Assembly (NCBI GenBank): GCA_964414785.1 | Contig: CAYPXZ010000001.1 | Span: 1 to 64,000 of the forward strand | Direction: 5' to 3' | DNA length: 64,000 bases | Origin: Palsa-1447 sp964414785 | Lineage (GTDB): Bacteria > Verrucomicrobiota > Verrucomicrobiia > Opitutales > Opitutaceae | Part shown: piece after piece, positions 16,097 to 25,374 of the stretch | Position numbering within the stretch: the stretch's first letter is position 1 | Layout: each line of letters opens with the position of its first letter | Notes under the pieces: model-generated | Seen by the model: only the letters and a program-made list of their open reading frames with translations | What the model was told of the DNA's origin: nothing | The model's database searches: none | Program-made: the position numbers and the translations under genes

Positions 16097-18148
16097 ATGA
16101 CCCCGTCTGAAGCCCAGCATCGGATCGCCGCACTTCGGTCGGAGGTCGCGTCGCACGACGAGCGCTACTACCGAAAGGCGCGCCCCGAGGTGACGGACCA
16201 GGAGTACGACCGCTTGAAGCGCGAGCTCGGCGACCTCGAGAGGCAGTACCCGGACGCGGCGGCGGCCGCGGGCGGGGAGTCGCCGACCGTGCGCGTCGGC
16301 GACGATCGCGCGGAGGGGTTCCAGGCCTACCGGCATCGCCAGCCGATGCAGAGCCTCGACAACACCTATTCCGAGGGCGAGCTGAGGGAGTTCCATGCGC
16401 GGCTCGTGCGCCTGCTCGGCCGCGAGCACTTGACCTACGTCGTCGAGCCGAAGATCGACGGCCTTGCCGTGAGCCTGACCTATGAGAAGGGGGTGTTCGT
16501 TCGCGCGGTCACCCGCGGCAACGGGGTCGAGGGCGACGACGTGACCGCGAACGCCCTCACGATCAAGTCGCTCCCGAGGAGGATGAAGGCCGGCCCCCAT
16601 TCCCCGGTCCCGGACCTGATCGAGATCCGGGGCGAGATCTACATGACCCTGGCCGAGTTTGGGAGGATCAACGCGGCGAGGGACGAGGCCGGGGAGGAGC
16701 GCTACGCGAACCCGCGAAACCTCGCGGCCGGCACGATAAAGCTCCTCGACCCGCGGGAGGTCGCCGAGCGCCGGCTGGAGCTGGTCCTCTACGGCATCGG
16801 AGCGTGCGAGCCCGCCCAGGCCGGGGGCGACACCCAGTCGGGCTACCATGCGCGCGTCCGCGCCTGGGGGCTACCCACCGTCGAGAAGTTCTGGACAGCC
16901 CGGGGGATCGACGAGGTCCTGGGAGCCATCGGCGAGCTCGACCGGCTGCGGGCGGGATTCGCCTACGGGACCGACGGCGCGGTCGTCAAGCTCGACCTGC
17001 TGTCGCTTCAGCGGGAGGCGGGGAGCACGAGCAGGGCCCCGCGCTGGGCCATGGCCTACAAGTTCGCGGCGGAGCGCTCCGAGACCCGGCTCCTCTCGAT
17101 ATCGGTCCAGGTGGGAAGGACCGGAGTCCTGACCCCGGTCGCGGAGCTCGAGCCGGTGCTCCTCGCCGGCTCGACCGTGGCGCGGGCCACCCTGCACAAC
17201 CGCGACGAGATCGCGCGCAAGGACATCCGGGTGGGGGACTATGTCTACGTGGAGAAGGCCGGGGAGGTCATCCCTGCCGTTGTCGGGGTGAACGCCGCAC
17301 GCAGGGCTCCCGAGTGCGTGCCCTACACGTTTCCGTCCCGGTGCCCCTCCTGCGGCACCGCCGTCGTGCAGGCCGAGGGCGAGGTGGCGCTTCGCTGCCC
17401 CAACTACGAGTGCCCGGTCCAGGTCAGGCGCCGGGTGATCCACTTCGCCTCCAAGGCATGCGTGGACATAGACGGGATGGGGGAGGCCATGGTCGACGTC
17501 GTGGTCGAGAAGGGGTGGGTCCGCGGCGTCGCGGACCTGTACCGGCTTAGGCGCCAGGACCTCCTGAGCCTGGGCAAGAGCGTGGAGAAGTCGTCCGACA
17601 ACCTCCTTGCCGCGATCGAGTCGAGCAAGAGGGCCGACCTGTGGCGGTTCATCCACGGCCTCGGAATCCCGCACGTCGGCGCCGCCGCGGCCAAGGACCT
17701 TGCAGCGCGGTTCCGCAGCCTCGAGGCCCTCTCGGAGTCCAAGATCGACGATTATATCGCCAAGGGGAAGGAGAGCCTGATCCCGGGAATCGGCCGGACG
17801 ATGGCCGACGCGATCGTCGGCCATTTCAATCAGCCTATCAACCGGACGCTCGTGCGCGACCTGCTAAGGGCTGGGGTCGAGCCGCGGCAGCCGGAGGCGG
17901 CCGCACCGGGCACGGGGACCCTGTCCGGCAAGACGTTCGTCCTCACGGGCACCCTCCCGTCGATGACCCGGGAGGAGGCCGCCGCGAAGATCGAGGCCGC
18001 CGGGGGGAAGGTCTCCTCAAGCGTGAGCAAGAAGACGAGCTACGTCCTGGCGGGATCCGACGCGGGCTCCAAGCTCGATAAGGCCGTCTCGCTCGGCGTG
18101 GCCGTGATCGGCGAGGACGAGCTTAACTCGATGCTCAAGGGCCCGTAG
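16097..18148 (+). CDS. ligA: NAD-dependent DNA ligase
   Basis: A full-length 683-residue LigA that seals nicks during replication and repair, using NAD as cofactor. The adenylation domain has the active-site lysine K119 in EPKIDGLAVS; the OB fold follows, then the zinc finger with CPSC and a second Cys pair (about 416-436), the helix-hairpin-helix region (GLGIPHVGAAAAKDLA) and a C-terminal BRCT domain (about 610-683; GKTFVLTGTLPSMTREEA). The ATG at 16097 fits the family N-terminus (YYRKARPEVTDQEYD soon after). It starts about 80 bp after the RHH gene. Confidence 0.97.
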   Translation: MTPSEAQHRIAALRSEVASHDERYYRKARPEVTDQEYDRLKRELGDLERQYPDAAAAAGGESPTVRVGDDRAEGFQAYRHRQPMQSLDNTYSEGELREFHARLVRLLGREHLTYVVEPKIDGLAVSLTYEKGVFVRAVTRGNGVEGDDVTANALTIKSLPRRMKAGPHSPVPDLIEIRGEIYMTLAEFGRINAARDEAGEERYANPRNLAAGTIKLLDPREVAERRLELVLYGIGACEPAQAGGDTQSGYHARVRAWGLPTVEKFWTARGIDEVLGAIGELDRLRAGFAYGTDGAVVKLDLLSLQREAGSTSRAPRWAMAYKFAAERSETRLLSISVQVGRTGVLTPVAELEPVLLAGSTVARATLHNRDEIARKDIRVGDYVYVEKAGEVIPAVVGVNAARRAPECVPYTFPSRCPSCGTAVVQAEGEVALRCPNYECPVQVRRRVIHFASKACVDIDGMGEAMVDVVVEKGWVRGVADLYRLRRQDLLSLGKSVEKSSDNLLAAIESSKRADLWRFIHGLGIPHVGAAAAKDLAARFRSLEALSESKIDDYIAKGKESLIPGIGRTMADAIVGHFNQPINRTLVRDLLRAGVEPRQPEAAAPGTGTLSGKTFVLTGTLPSMTREEAAAKIEAAGGKVSSSVSKKTSYVLAGSDAGSKLDKAVSLGVAVIGEDELNSMLKGP

Positions 18149-18153
18149 CCGGG

Positions 18154-18693
18154 TCAGTACTGCTGCAGGGCCTGCGAGAGCTCCTGCATGAACGCCTGGG
18201 CGTCCGCCGGGCTGGGCCGGTAGCCCGGCTTGCTCACCTCCGTCAGGCCCGGACGGCCCTGCATGTCCACGATCCACTTGCCGGTCACCCCGTCGGGGAA
18301 GGTCACCGTGCCGCTCGCCATCACCGACGGGTTGAGGCTCACCTTGTCGACCGTGACGACGACCCCGGAGGGAGGGACTGAACCCTCCTCCATCGGCACG
18401 TCCTCGGCCGGCTCCGCCGGCGCCAGGCCGAGCTTCTCCTTGGCCTTGTCAATGAAGCCCTTCTTCTCGGCTGCGGGCTTGGCGGCCTGGGCCGTCTTGC
18501 TGACGTCGCTCGCGTCAACCTTGGGCGCCGGGTCCTTCAGCTGCAGGTTGAGGTCGTCGACAAGGAACCTGACGTCCATGTAGGTCATGGAGACCTTGAG
18601 CTGGTCGGCCAGCTTCTTCTGGATCGTGTAGAGGTTGTCGCCGGCAGCCACCCATTCGGAGACGGCTGCCTTCTGCTCGGGAGTAAGGGTCAT
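18154..18693 (-). CDS. Conserved hypothetical protein downstream of dnaA
   Basis: A 179-residue protein without a recognised family. Residues 1-55 look like a small helical domain (LTPEQKAAVSEWVAAGDNLY, then a helical stretch to about residue 55) that might be a helix-turn-helix. A Lys/Ala/Pro-rich linker follows, and residues ~105-179 form a compact beta-rich domain (VTVDKVSLNPSVMASGTVTF, GKWIVDMQGRPG). No signal peptide or membrane segment. It reads in the same direction as dnaA, 64 bp behind it, and its stop is 5 bp from the ligA stop on the other strand. Possibly co-transcribed with dnaA through the hairpin at 18721-18743. Confidence 0.7.
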   Translation of the reverse strand: MTLTPEQKAAVSEWVAAGDNLYTIQKKLADQLKVSMTYMDVRFLVDDLNLQLKDPAPKVDASDVSKTAQAAKPAAEKKGFIDKAKEKLGLAPAEPAEDVPMEEGSVPPSGVVVTVDKVSLNPSVMASGTVTFPDGVTGKWIVDMQGRPGLTEVSKPGYRPSPADAQAFMQELSQALQQY

Positions 18694-18720
18694 TGGTAGA
18701 GCGTGTACCTAAGCCCAATT

Positions 18721-18743
18721 GCCCCGGCAACTCAAGCCGGGGC
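18721..18743 (-). terminator. GC-rich hairpin after dnaA
   Basis: GCCCCGGC and GCCGGGGC form a perfect 8-bp stem with a 7-nt loop, 15 bp past the dnaA stop on the minus strand. No U run follows, so it may be a weak terminator, an RNA-stability element or an attenuator before the next gene. Confidence 0.4.
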
Positions 18744-18757
18744 CCGCAACCGTCCGC

Positions 18758-20152
18758 TCAGCGGGCGAGTTGCGTCCTTAGGAACTCGATGCTTCCCCGC
18801 ATCGAGGCGTCCTGCTCCATCATGTTGTCCACAGCCTTGCAGGCGTGGATGACGGTCCCGTGGTCGCGGCCGCCGAAGGCGTCGCCGATTTCCTGGAGGG
18901 AGTGCTTCGTCAGCGTGCGGGCCAGGTACATGGCCGCCTGGCGGGGGATGGCGATGTTGTTCGGGCGCCGCTTGCTGGTCATGTCGCTGTGCCGGATCTG
19001 GAAATGGTCGGCCACGCGCTTCTGGATCGTCTCGATCGTCAGGATGCTCTGGGCCTGCTCGACCAGCATGTCGTGGAGCAGGCGCTCGGTCGTGGCGAGG
19101 TCGAGGGGCTTGTTGCTGAGCGCGCTGTAGCTGGCGACCTTGATCATCGCGCCCTCGAGCCGGCGGATGTTCTTCGTTATGTTCTGGGCAATGAAGGTGA
19201 TGATGGGCTCGGGCAGGCCGCACTTGAGCGCCGACGCCTTGGTGCGAAGGATGGCGATTCGGGTCTCGAGGTCGGGCGCCTGAATGTCCGCGGGAAGGCC
19301 CCACTCGAACCGCGACACGAGCCTCGCCTCGAGCTTCTGGATCTCGCTGGCCCGCCGATCGCTTGAAAGCACGATCTGCTTCCCGGACTCGAACAGCTCG
19401 TTGAACGTGTGGAAGAACTCCTCCTGGATGCGCTCCTTGCCGGCCAGGAACTGGACGTCGTCGAGCAGCATGACGTCGGCATTCCGGTATTTCTGGCGGA
19501 ATTTGACCATGCTGTTCTCCTGGAGCGCCTGGATGAAGTCGTTCGTGAACTTCTCGGTCGACAGGTAGGCGACCCGCGCGTCCGGATTGTTGCGCAGGAT
19601 CGCGTGTCCGATCGCATGCATCAGGTGGGTCTTGCCGAGGCCCGTCTCGCCGTAGATGAAGAGGGGATTGTAGGCCTGGGCGGGCGCCTGCGCCACGGCC
19701 AGGGCTGCGGCGTGGGCCATCTGGTTGTTCGCGCCGACGACAAAAGTCTCGAACGTGTTGCGAAGGCTGAGCGTCCCCGGGGCGGGGCCCCGATCGTCGC
19801 CGCGGCCGGTACGGCGGCTGCCCGCGGAGGCCTTTGAGCGGGCCGAGGGGGCGGGGGTTTCCGCCGCACGGTGGTTGCCCATGCCCCGCACGCCGCCGTC
19901 GGTCTTCTGAAGGTTGACGTTCACCAGCCTGCCCGCCGTAAGGCGCAGGCGCTGGGAAATCAGGTCCAGGTAATTATCGTGGATCCAGATGGCTGCGAAA
20001 TCATTGGGAACGCCGAGCGTGATCGAATCCTCCGTGGTCTCGATGCACACCACGGGCTCGAACCACATCTGGAACACCTCCTCCGGAAAGAGGGATTTGA
20101 AGTCACATTTAACCGTTTCCCACAGGTTATGTGGCAGGGACAAAGAGGGCAT
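18758..20152 (-). CDS. dnaA: Chromosomal replication initiator protein DnaA
   Basis: A 464-residue DnaA that binds DnaA boxes at the origin and opens the duplex. Domain I is at the N-terminus (LWETVKCDFKSLFPEEVFQMWFEP would be its helix core), followed by a variable linker (about 85-130). The AAA+ domain III has the Walker A motif GETGLGKT (168-175) and Walker B aspartates D231/D232 in LLDDVQFL. The C-terminal domain IV carries the signature DHGTVIHACK beginning at about residue 430. The gene reads away from an intergenic stretch with DnaA-box-like sites, the usual arrangement at an origin. Confidence 0.97.
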   Translation of the reverse strand: MPSLSLPHNLWETVKCDFKSLFPEEVFQMWFEPVVCIETTEDSITLGVPNDFAAIWIHDNYLDLISQRLRLTAGRLVNVNLQKTDGGVRGMGNHRAAETPAPSARSKASAGSRRTGRGDDRGPAPGTLSLRNTFETFVVGANNQMAHAAALAVAQAPAQAYNPLFIYGETGLGKTHLMHAIGHAILRNNPDARVAYLSTEKFTNDFIQALQENSMVKFRQKYRNADVMLLDDVQFLAGKERIQEEFFHTFNELFESGKQIVLSSDRRASEIQKLEARLVSRFEWGLPADIQAPDLETRIAILRTKASALKCGLPEPIITFIAQNITKNIRRLEGAMIKVASYSALSNKPLDLATTERLLHDMLVEQAQSILTIETIQKRVADHFQIRHSDMTSKRRPNNIAIPRQAAMYLARTLTKHSLQEIGDAFGGRDHGTVIHACKAVDNMMEQDASMRGSIEFLRTQLAR

Positions 20153-20175
20153 GGGCGGGGCGGGAAAGTCAGGTC

Positions 20176-20184
20176 TTATTCACA
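20176..20184 (+). promoter_or_regulatory. DnaA box TTATTCACA
   Basis: Exact match to TTATNCACA, 24 bp upstream of the dnaA start codon. It could take part in origin function or in autoregulation of dnaA. Confidence 0.6.
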
Positions 20185-20457
20185 TTGGCCAGCCGAAGGC
20201 GCTTTGGCACGTCATCTGGGCTGCCTCTGGGTCCGTCCGCCGCGACGAAAATTGGAACTTGGCCACCGGTAAAGCCGGTATGGGTAACAAAAATTGCAAG
20301 TAATTGATGGCCAAGGAAGAAAGTCGTGTGTCGCTGCGCGGCCCGAGTGGGGCGGCATTCGTAACGTGGCAAAGAACATCCGGAAGCCTAAATTGCTTGG
20401 ACAAGTGCTGAGTAACCTACATCGCCAAAATCATTACAAGGTCAACTTTCTGACAAG

Positions 20458-20493
20458 TTGTTCACAGGGGGGCTGGGCATAACTTTTTCCACC
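20458..20493 (+). promoter_or_regulatory. Two degenerate DnaA-box-like sites beside a T-rich tract
   Basis: TTGTTCACA (20458-20466) and TTTTCCACC (20485-20493) each differ from TTWTNCACA by one base. They lie on the same strand 18 bp apart and border the run CTTTTTTG. Possible weak origin sites; chance matches are not excluded. Confidence 0.35.
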
Positions 20494-20666
20494 TTTTTTG
20501 TTGCCTTGGAGGCGCAAATTTAGGCGTCGGAATCGACACGCGTTTTGGGCGTAATCCCTGCAATATTACATCGCCCTGAATCAGGCTATGAAAGCCGTAG
20601 TGGAGGTTACGGGTGTGTTACGCGAAGGTGACGGCGCGTGAACTTTTTCGATACACGACTGCGACC

Positions 20667-22694
20667 CTAAGCGCGCGCCGGTTCGGGCTCGGCCCACTTA
20701 TTGTGAAGTTTAATAAGGGCTATCAGGCGCTCATCAGCTTCAGCCTGGGGGATGTTGTACTGCACGCACTGCTTGCCGACATAGAGGTTGATCTTGCCGG
20801 GCGCGCCGCCGACGTAGCCGAAATCGGCGTCCGCCATCTCGCCGGGCCCGTTCACGATGCAGCCCATGATCGCGATCTTCACGCCCTTCAGGTGCGCGGT
20901 CTGCGAGCGAATGCGCTGGGTCGTGGTCTGCAGGTCGAAGAGTGTCCGCCCGCAGCTCGGGCACGCGACGAACTCCGCCTTGGATATCCGGGCGCCCGCT
21001 CCCTGCAGGACATTGTAGGCGAGCCGGGTCGCCCTTGCGGGGTCGGCCTCGGTCTCGATGCTCACCAGGTCGCCGACGCCGTCGCACAGGAGGCTCCCGG
21101 TCAGGAAGCTGGCCTCTAGCAGGCGGGAGAGAAAGCTGTTGTCGCCGCGGACGGCGGTGCCGGAGGTGTTGCGGATCCAGACGGGGATGCGGCTGCCGGC
21201 GCCGTGGAGCGCCTCGACGATCCTTCGGTAGGCCCCGACGGCATGGTCGTCCCCAAGCGATGCGGCGCCGGAGCAGGTGACCATGAGCCGGTCGTCCCCG
21301 GCCGCGGAAAGCGCCGGCGCCAGTCCGGAAAGGGCCCCGGGCGTCGCGTCGACCGCAAGGAAATGCCCGGTCCTTTTCACAAGGGCGGACCACGCCTCCA
21401 GCTCGCCGCCGTCCTTGCCGCCAAATTCCCTGACCAGCAGCACCTTGCCAGAGGAGCCCGAGAGAATCGACTCGAGGTCCCCCGGGGCGAGCCCGCGCGC
21501 GAGCTCCAGGGCGAGGAAGCTGACCGACGAGGGTGTCCCGGCGAGTTCGCTGCGAAGGCGCTCGAGGTCGGCCTTCGAGGCGACGGGCACGAGGAGTCCC
21601 TCGGCGGGCGAGTCCTTGAGCTTCGGGGACGCCAGCTCCCGCAGGGCTGCGGCCACCTGGCCGACCCCCGCCACCCGCACGATCACCCGCGGAGGCTCCT
21701 CCGTCCCGACGGCCGCGGGACCGAGCTGCAGGCCCGCGCAGTTTCGCCGCTCGAAGCGGTAGGGATCTATGGAATCAGGGGCTTCGGGGGCCGCGGGGGG
21801 GCCCGCGCGCCAGAGGCTCATCGCCTTGTCGGCGATCGCGCGCGCCACCGGAATCTCGTAGACGCTGTCCTCGGTGAGCGACACCCGGATCGTGTCGCCG
21901 AGCCCGTCCAGCAGGAGCGACCCGATGCCGATGGCCCCCTTGATCCTTCCGTCCTCGCCGTCCCCAGCCTCGGTCACCCCGAGGTGGAGAGGGTAGTGCA
22001 TGTCCTCGGAATCCATCCGCTCGACCAGGAGCCGGTAGGCCTCGATCATGACCTTGGGATTTGACGACTTCATCGAGAGGATGAGGTCCCTGAAGCCGTG
22101 GGACTGGGCGATCCTGAGGAATTCGAGGGCGCTCTCGACCATCCCCGCGGGCGTGTCCCCGTATCGGTTCATGATGCGGTCGCTCAGGGAGCCGTGGTTG
22201 GTCCCGATCCGCATCGAGCGGCCGAGCTCCTTGCTCCGCTTGACCAGGGGCGAGAATGCCGTGTGGAGGCGCTCCAGCTCGCGCTCATAGTCGGCGTCGC
22301 TGTAGTCGCGCACGGCGAACCTCTTCTTGTCCGCGAAGTTGCCGGGGTTGACGCGCACCTTCTCGACATGCTCGACCGCCTCCATGGCGGCGACCGGCAG
22401 GAAATGGATGTCCGCGACGAGCGGGACCGAGCCCCAGCCGGCGGCGGTGAGTCCCGCGCGGATGTCCTTGAGGCAGCGGGCCGCCTGGACGTTGGGGGCC
22501 GTCACCCGGACGATCTCGCACCCGACCTCCGCAAGGGCCACCGACTGCCTGACGGTCGCCGCGACATCCTGCGTGTCGCTGGTCGTCATCGACTGGATGC
22601 GGACCGGGTTCTCGCCGCCGACGCCGACACTGCCGACCATGACCTCGCGGGTCGGCCGGCGGACGGTGCGGAACCGAGAGGCGCAGTAGGCCAT
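20667..22694 (-). CDS. ispG: (E)-4-hydroxy-3-methylbut-2-enyl-diphosphate synthase, large three-domain form
   Basis: A 675-residue IspG (GcpE), the iron-sulfur enzyme that reduces methylerythritol cyclodiphosphate to HMBPP in the non-mevalonate isoprenoid pathway. The TIM barrel starts near residue 15 (VGGENPVRIQSMTTSDTQD). The [4Fe-4S] ligands C578, C581 (CPSCG) and C612 (IMGCIVNGPGE), with E619, are at the C-terminus. About 270 residues are inserted between barrel and reductase domain, as in chlamydial and plant enzymes; E. coli IspG is about 370 residues. The gene begins 10 bp after rseP, so it is the last gene of the uppS-cdsA-dxr-rseP-ispG run, placing two steps of the pathway (dxr, ispG) together. 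Confidence 0.96.
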   Translation of the reverse strand: MAYCASRFRTVRRPTREVMVGSVGVGGENPVRIQSMTTSDTQDVAATVRQSVALAEVGCEIVRVTAPNVQAARCLKDIRAGLTAAGWGSVPLVADIHFLPVAAMEAVEHVEKVRVNPGNFADKKRFAVRDYSDADYERELERLHTAFSPLVKRSKELGRSMRIGTNHGSLSDRIMNRYGDTPAGMVESALEFLRIAQSHGFRDLILSMKSSNPKVMIEAYRLLVERMDSEDMHYPLHLGVTEAGDGEDGRIKGAIGIGSLLLDGLGDTIRVSLTEDSVYEIPVARAIADKAMSLWRAGPPAAPEAPDSIDPYRFERRNCAGLQLGPAAVGTEEPPRVIVRVAGVGQVAAALRELASPKLKDSPAEGLLVPVASKADLERLRSELAGTPSSVSFLALELARGLAPGDLESILSGSSGKVLLVREFGGKDGGELEAWSALVKRTGHFLAVDATPGALSGLAPALSAAGDDRLMVTCSGAASLGDDHAVGAYRRIVEALHGAGSRIPVWIRNTSGTAVRGDNSFLSRLLEASFLTGSLLCDGVGDLVSIETEADPARATRLAYNVLQGAGARISKAEFVACPSCGRTLFDLQTTTQRIRSQTAHLKGVKIAIMGCIVNGPGEMADADFGYVGGAPGKINLYVGKQCVQYNIPQAEADERLIALIKLHNKWAEPEPARA

Positions 22695-22704
22695 GCCTGC
22701 AGGG

Positions 22705-24129
22705 TCAGGGTTTGGCGGGGGCGGCCGGCGCGGGCGCCACCGTGTGGCTGTCGCGCGCGTCCCGGCTCCAGCGGCGCACGTCGAAGAAGCTGATGTAGAC
22801 CACCATCGAGAGAAGGAGCACCATGAAGACGCTCTGCGTCGTCATGATGAAGTTGGGCGGAAGCGCCCGGCCGCGCAGCTTTCCGATGGTCGCGAACACG
22901 ATCTGGCCGCCGTCGAGAACGGGAACGGGAAGGAGGTTGAGGATGGCGAGGTTGACGTTGATCAGGATCGTTATCCTGAGGACCGCGCGGATCCCCGCCT
23001 CGGCCGCCGCGTGGAAGATGTGCACGATCCCGACCGGGCCGGCGACCTTGGAGAGCCCGATGTCGGAGCGGGGGTTCACCAGGCCCCAGACCGTGCGCAG
23101 GGTCAGCACGAACGGCTGCGCGATCTGCGCAAAGGGGGACGGATGGGTCATGTGGTAGCCCGCCGAGAACTCGATGTCGCCGACCGGCAGGGTCGCCGTG
23201 CGGGGGGGCATCACCAGCTCGATCCTGCGGCCGTCCCGCAGGACGCCCAGGCGGGCGGGGCTCGCCGGCTCAAGCGCCAGCTCGTCGCCGAGGCCGTTGG
23301 CGTTCATGATCGGGGAGCCGTTGATGTCGACGACGCGGTCGCCCGGGGCCACGCCCGCCTTGGCCGAGGCGGAGTTGGCCTCGACGGCGTGCACGTTGAG
23401 CTCGTAGCCGGGCATGATCCCGACGCGCCGCCAGCGCTCGTCACCCGAGAGGCGGGGGTGGAGCGTGATCACCATGGGCGCGCCGTTGCGGAGGATGCTG
23501 AAGACGGCGTTGCGCGCGCCGCTCGGGTCCCGACCCGAGCCCATCGAGAGCGTCTCGTTGATGTCGTCCCAGTTGGTGACGGGGATCCCGTCGATCGCCC
23601 GGATCATGTCGCCGACCTTGAGCCCGCCCTGCATGGCCGGGCTCGTCACCCTGGAGCCGTCGGCCAGGTCGATCGTGCGGGTGACGTAGCCGATCTGCGT
23701 GCTCTCCGACTCGTTGTTCTCGGGCTGCCCCACGAACCAGACGATGCAGGCCAGGAGGAAAGCGAAGAGGATGTTGAACGAGGCGCCCGCGACAAAGACG
23801 AGCACCTTCGACCCGTAGGAGACCGGCGGAAGGTCGGCCGCGGCCACCTTGCTCTCGCCCTCGAGCTCCCCGAGGTCCGCGATCTGGGGGAGAAGGACGT
23901 AGCCTCCCAGGGGAAACCACGCCACCTGGTAGCGGGTACCGTCTGCGGCCGTCCATGAGAAGATGGGTGGCCCAAAGCCGATGGAGAAGACCTCGACGTG
24001 GACGCCCCGGGCCCTGGCGGCCAGGTAGTGGCCGAGCTCGTGAACGAAGATCGAGCCCCCGAAGAAGAGGACGATCAGGAATATCGACCACACATTGGAC
24101 AGGAGGAAGGGGAGGATATCGGCCGACAC
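22705..24129 (-). CDS. rseP: Site-2 zinc metalloprotease RseP
   Basis: A 474-residue intramembrane protease that cleaves anti-sigma factors and leftover signal peptides within the membrane. The zinc motif H30-E-L-G-H34 (FVHELGHYLAA) lies in the first transmembrane helix. Two PDZ-like domains follow (about 165-320; PAMQGGLKVGDMIRAIDGIPV and AKAGVAPGDRVVDINGSPI). The third zinc ligand is in the conserved VPVLDGGQ motif of a late helix. It begins with GTG at 24129. A 26-bp A+T-rich gap separates it from dxr upstream; ispG follows after 10 bp. Linkage of uppS, cdsA, dxr and rseP is a classic bacterial gene order. Confidence 0.96.
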   Translation of the reverse strand: MSADILPFLLSNVWSIFLIVLFFGGSIFVHELGHYLAARARGVHVEVFSIGFGPPIFSWTAADGTRYQVAWFPLGGYVLLPQIADLGELEGESKVAAADLPPVSYGSKVLVFVAGASFNILFAFLLACIVWFVGQPENNESESTQIGYVTRTIDLADGSRVTSPAMQGGLKVGDMIRAIDGIPVTNWDDINETLSMGSGRDPSGARNAVFSILRNGAPMVITLHPRLSGDERWRRVGIMPGYELNVHAVEANSASAKAGVAPGDRVVDINGSPIMNANGLGDELALEPASPARLGVLRDGRRIELVMPPRTATLPVGDIEFSAGYHMTHPSPFAQIAQPFVLTLRTVWGLVNPRSDIGLSKVAGPVGIVHIFHAAAEAGIRAVLRITILINVNLAILNLLPVPVLDGGQIVFATIGKLRGRALPPNFIMTTQSVFMVLLLSMVVYISFFDVRRWSRDARDSHTVAPAPAAPAKP

Positions 24130-24155
24130 TTGGATCGTAATTAATTAATGGGCAA

Positions 24156-25355
24156 TTATTTGAAGCCTTTGACGTCCGATTCCGCGCCGCGCCTTGCCTC
24201 GGTGTCGGCCGCTAGGACGTCGCCGAGACTTGCGGGTTCGAAATTGGCTGTGCGCTCCAGAGCGTTACCGACGATGGTCGGAATCGCAAGAAAGGGAATC
24301 CTTTCCCCGAGAAACGCCTCCACGGCCACCTCGTTCGCGGCGTTGAAGACGGCCGGGGCCACCCCCCCGGCCCTCATCGACTGGGTCGCCAGGCGCATCA
24401 TGGGGTAGCGGTCCTCGTCGATGGGCCTGAAGTCGAAGCGCACGAGCCGCGTGAAGTCGATCGGGGGCTCGACGCCCCCGGCCCGGTCGGGGTAGAGCAG
24501 CGCGTGCTGTATCGGGAAGGTCATCGAGCTCGGGGCGAGCTGCGCAAGCATCGCCCCGTCATTGAATTCGACAAGGCAGTGCACCAGGCTCTGGGGATGG
24601 ATGACGGCGGTGCACTGGCTCGGGCTTAGCCCGAAGAGCCACTGCGCCTCGATCAGCTCAAGGCCCTTGTTGGCGAGGGTCGCCGAGTCGACCGTGACCT
24701 TCTTCCCCATGGACCAGTTGGGGTGCTTCAGGGCGTCGGCGGGGGTCGCGTGACGGAGCTTCTCGGCCGGCCAGTCCCGGAACGCCCCCCCGCTGGCCGT
24801 CAGGACGACCCGCCGCACCCCGGCCCCGGGGTGGCCCTCGAGGCACTGGAAGACGGCGTTGTGCTCGCTGTCGACGGGAAGGATCCTCGTCCCCTTCCGC
24901 CGGGCGGCCTCCATGACGAACCTTCCCGCCAGGACAAGGATCTCCTTAGAGGCGAGCGCCAGGTCCTTGCCGGCGCCGATGGCGGCGAGCGCCGGCTCAA
25001 GGCCGGCGGTCCCGACAACGGCCACGAGGACGACATCGGCCGCGGGGAGGGTCGCGAGCTCCGCCAGCCCCGCGGGCCCCCGGTGAAGGCGGGTGCCGGG
25101 CGGGAAAAGGCCCGACTTGCGCGCCTCGTCAAAGGCCTTCGGCTCGAAGATCGCCGCGTCTGCGACCGCGTGCTCCCGGGCGATCTCGGCCAGTCTGCGC
25201 CAGTTGGAATGCGCGGCGATACCCACGAGCTCGAGGCGCTCGGCGTGCGACGCGATGACGCGAAGCGCATTCTGGCCGATGGATCCCGTGGCGCCCAGCA
25301 GGACGACCCGCTTGCGGGCCGCGGTCCGCGGGGAGGATGGGGGGGAGTCGGCCAC
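24156..25355 (-). CDS. dxr: 1-deoxy-D-xylulose-5-phosphate reductoisomerase
   Basis: A 399-residue DXR, the NADPH-dependent enzyme making methylerythritol 4-phosphate, the first committed step of the non-mevalonate isoprenoid pathway. The Rossmann motif is VVLLGATGSIGQNALRV near residue 17. Active-site regions include LASKEILVLAG, PVDSEHNAVFQCLEG, LTASGGAFRDW and WSMGKKVTVDSATLANKGLE. Length is normal. It sits between cdsA (19 bp upstream) and rseP. Confidence 0.97.
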   Translation of the reverse strand: MADSPPSSPRTAARKRVVLLGATGSIGQNALRVIASHAERLELVGIAAHSNWRRLAEIAREHAVADAAIFEPKAFDEARKSGLFPPGTRLHRGPAGLAELATLPAADVVLVAVVGTAGLEPALAAIGAGKDLALASKEILVLAGRFVMEAARRKGTRILPVDSEHNAVFQCLEGHPGAGVRRVVLTASGGAFRDWPAEKLRHATPADALKHPNWSMGKKVTVDSATLANKGLELIEAQWLFGLSPSQCTAVIHPQSLVHCLVEFNDGAMLAQLAPSSMTFPIQHALLYPDRAGGVEPPIDFTRLVRFDFRPIDEDRYPMMRLATQSMRAGGVAPAVFNAANEVAVEAFLGERIPFLAIPTIVGNALERTANFEPASLGDVLAADTEARRGAESDVKGFK

Positions 25356-25374
25356 GGTCTGGATTCGTCCGCCC

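Larger units (their letters stand above)
20153..20666. other. Candidate replication origin (oriC) region between dnaA and ispG
   Basis: A 514-bp gap with no convincing gene, more A+T-rich than its surroundings, directly upstream of dnaA. It contains one exact DnaA box on the plus strand (TTATTCACA, 20176-20184) and near matches at 20458-20466 (TTGTTCACA) and 20485-20493 (TTTTCCACC), the last two next to a T-rich tract (20484-20500) that could serve as an unwinding element. Promoters for dnaA must also lie here. The assignment rests on position and these motifs; GC-skew over the whole genome would be needed to settle it. Confidence 0.5.

Noticed and set aside
20294..20482. 62-residue open frame in the gap between dnaA and ispG
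   Set aside because: No family resemblance, no ribosome binding site, and it overlaps the DnaA-box region.
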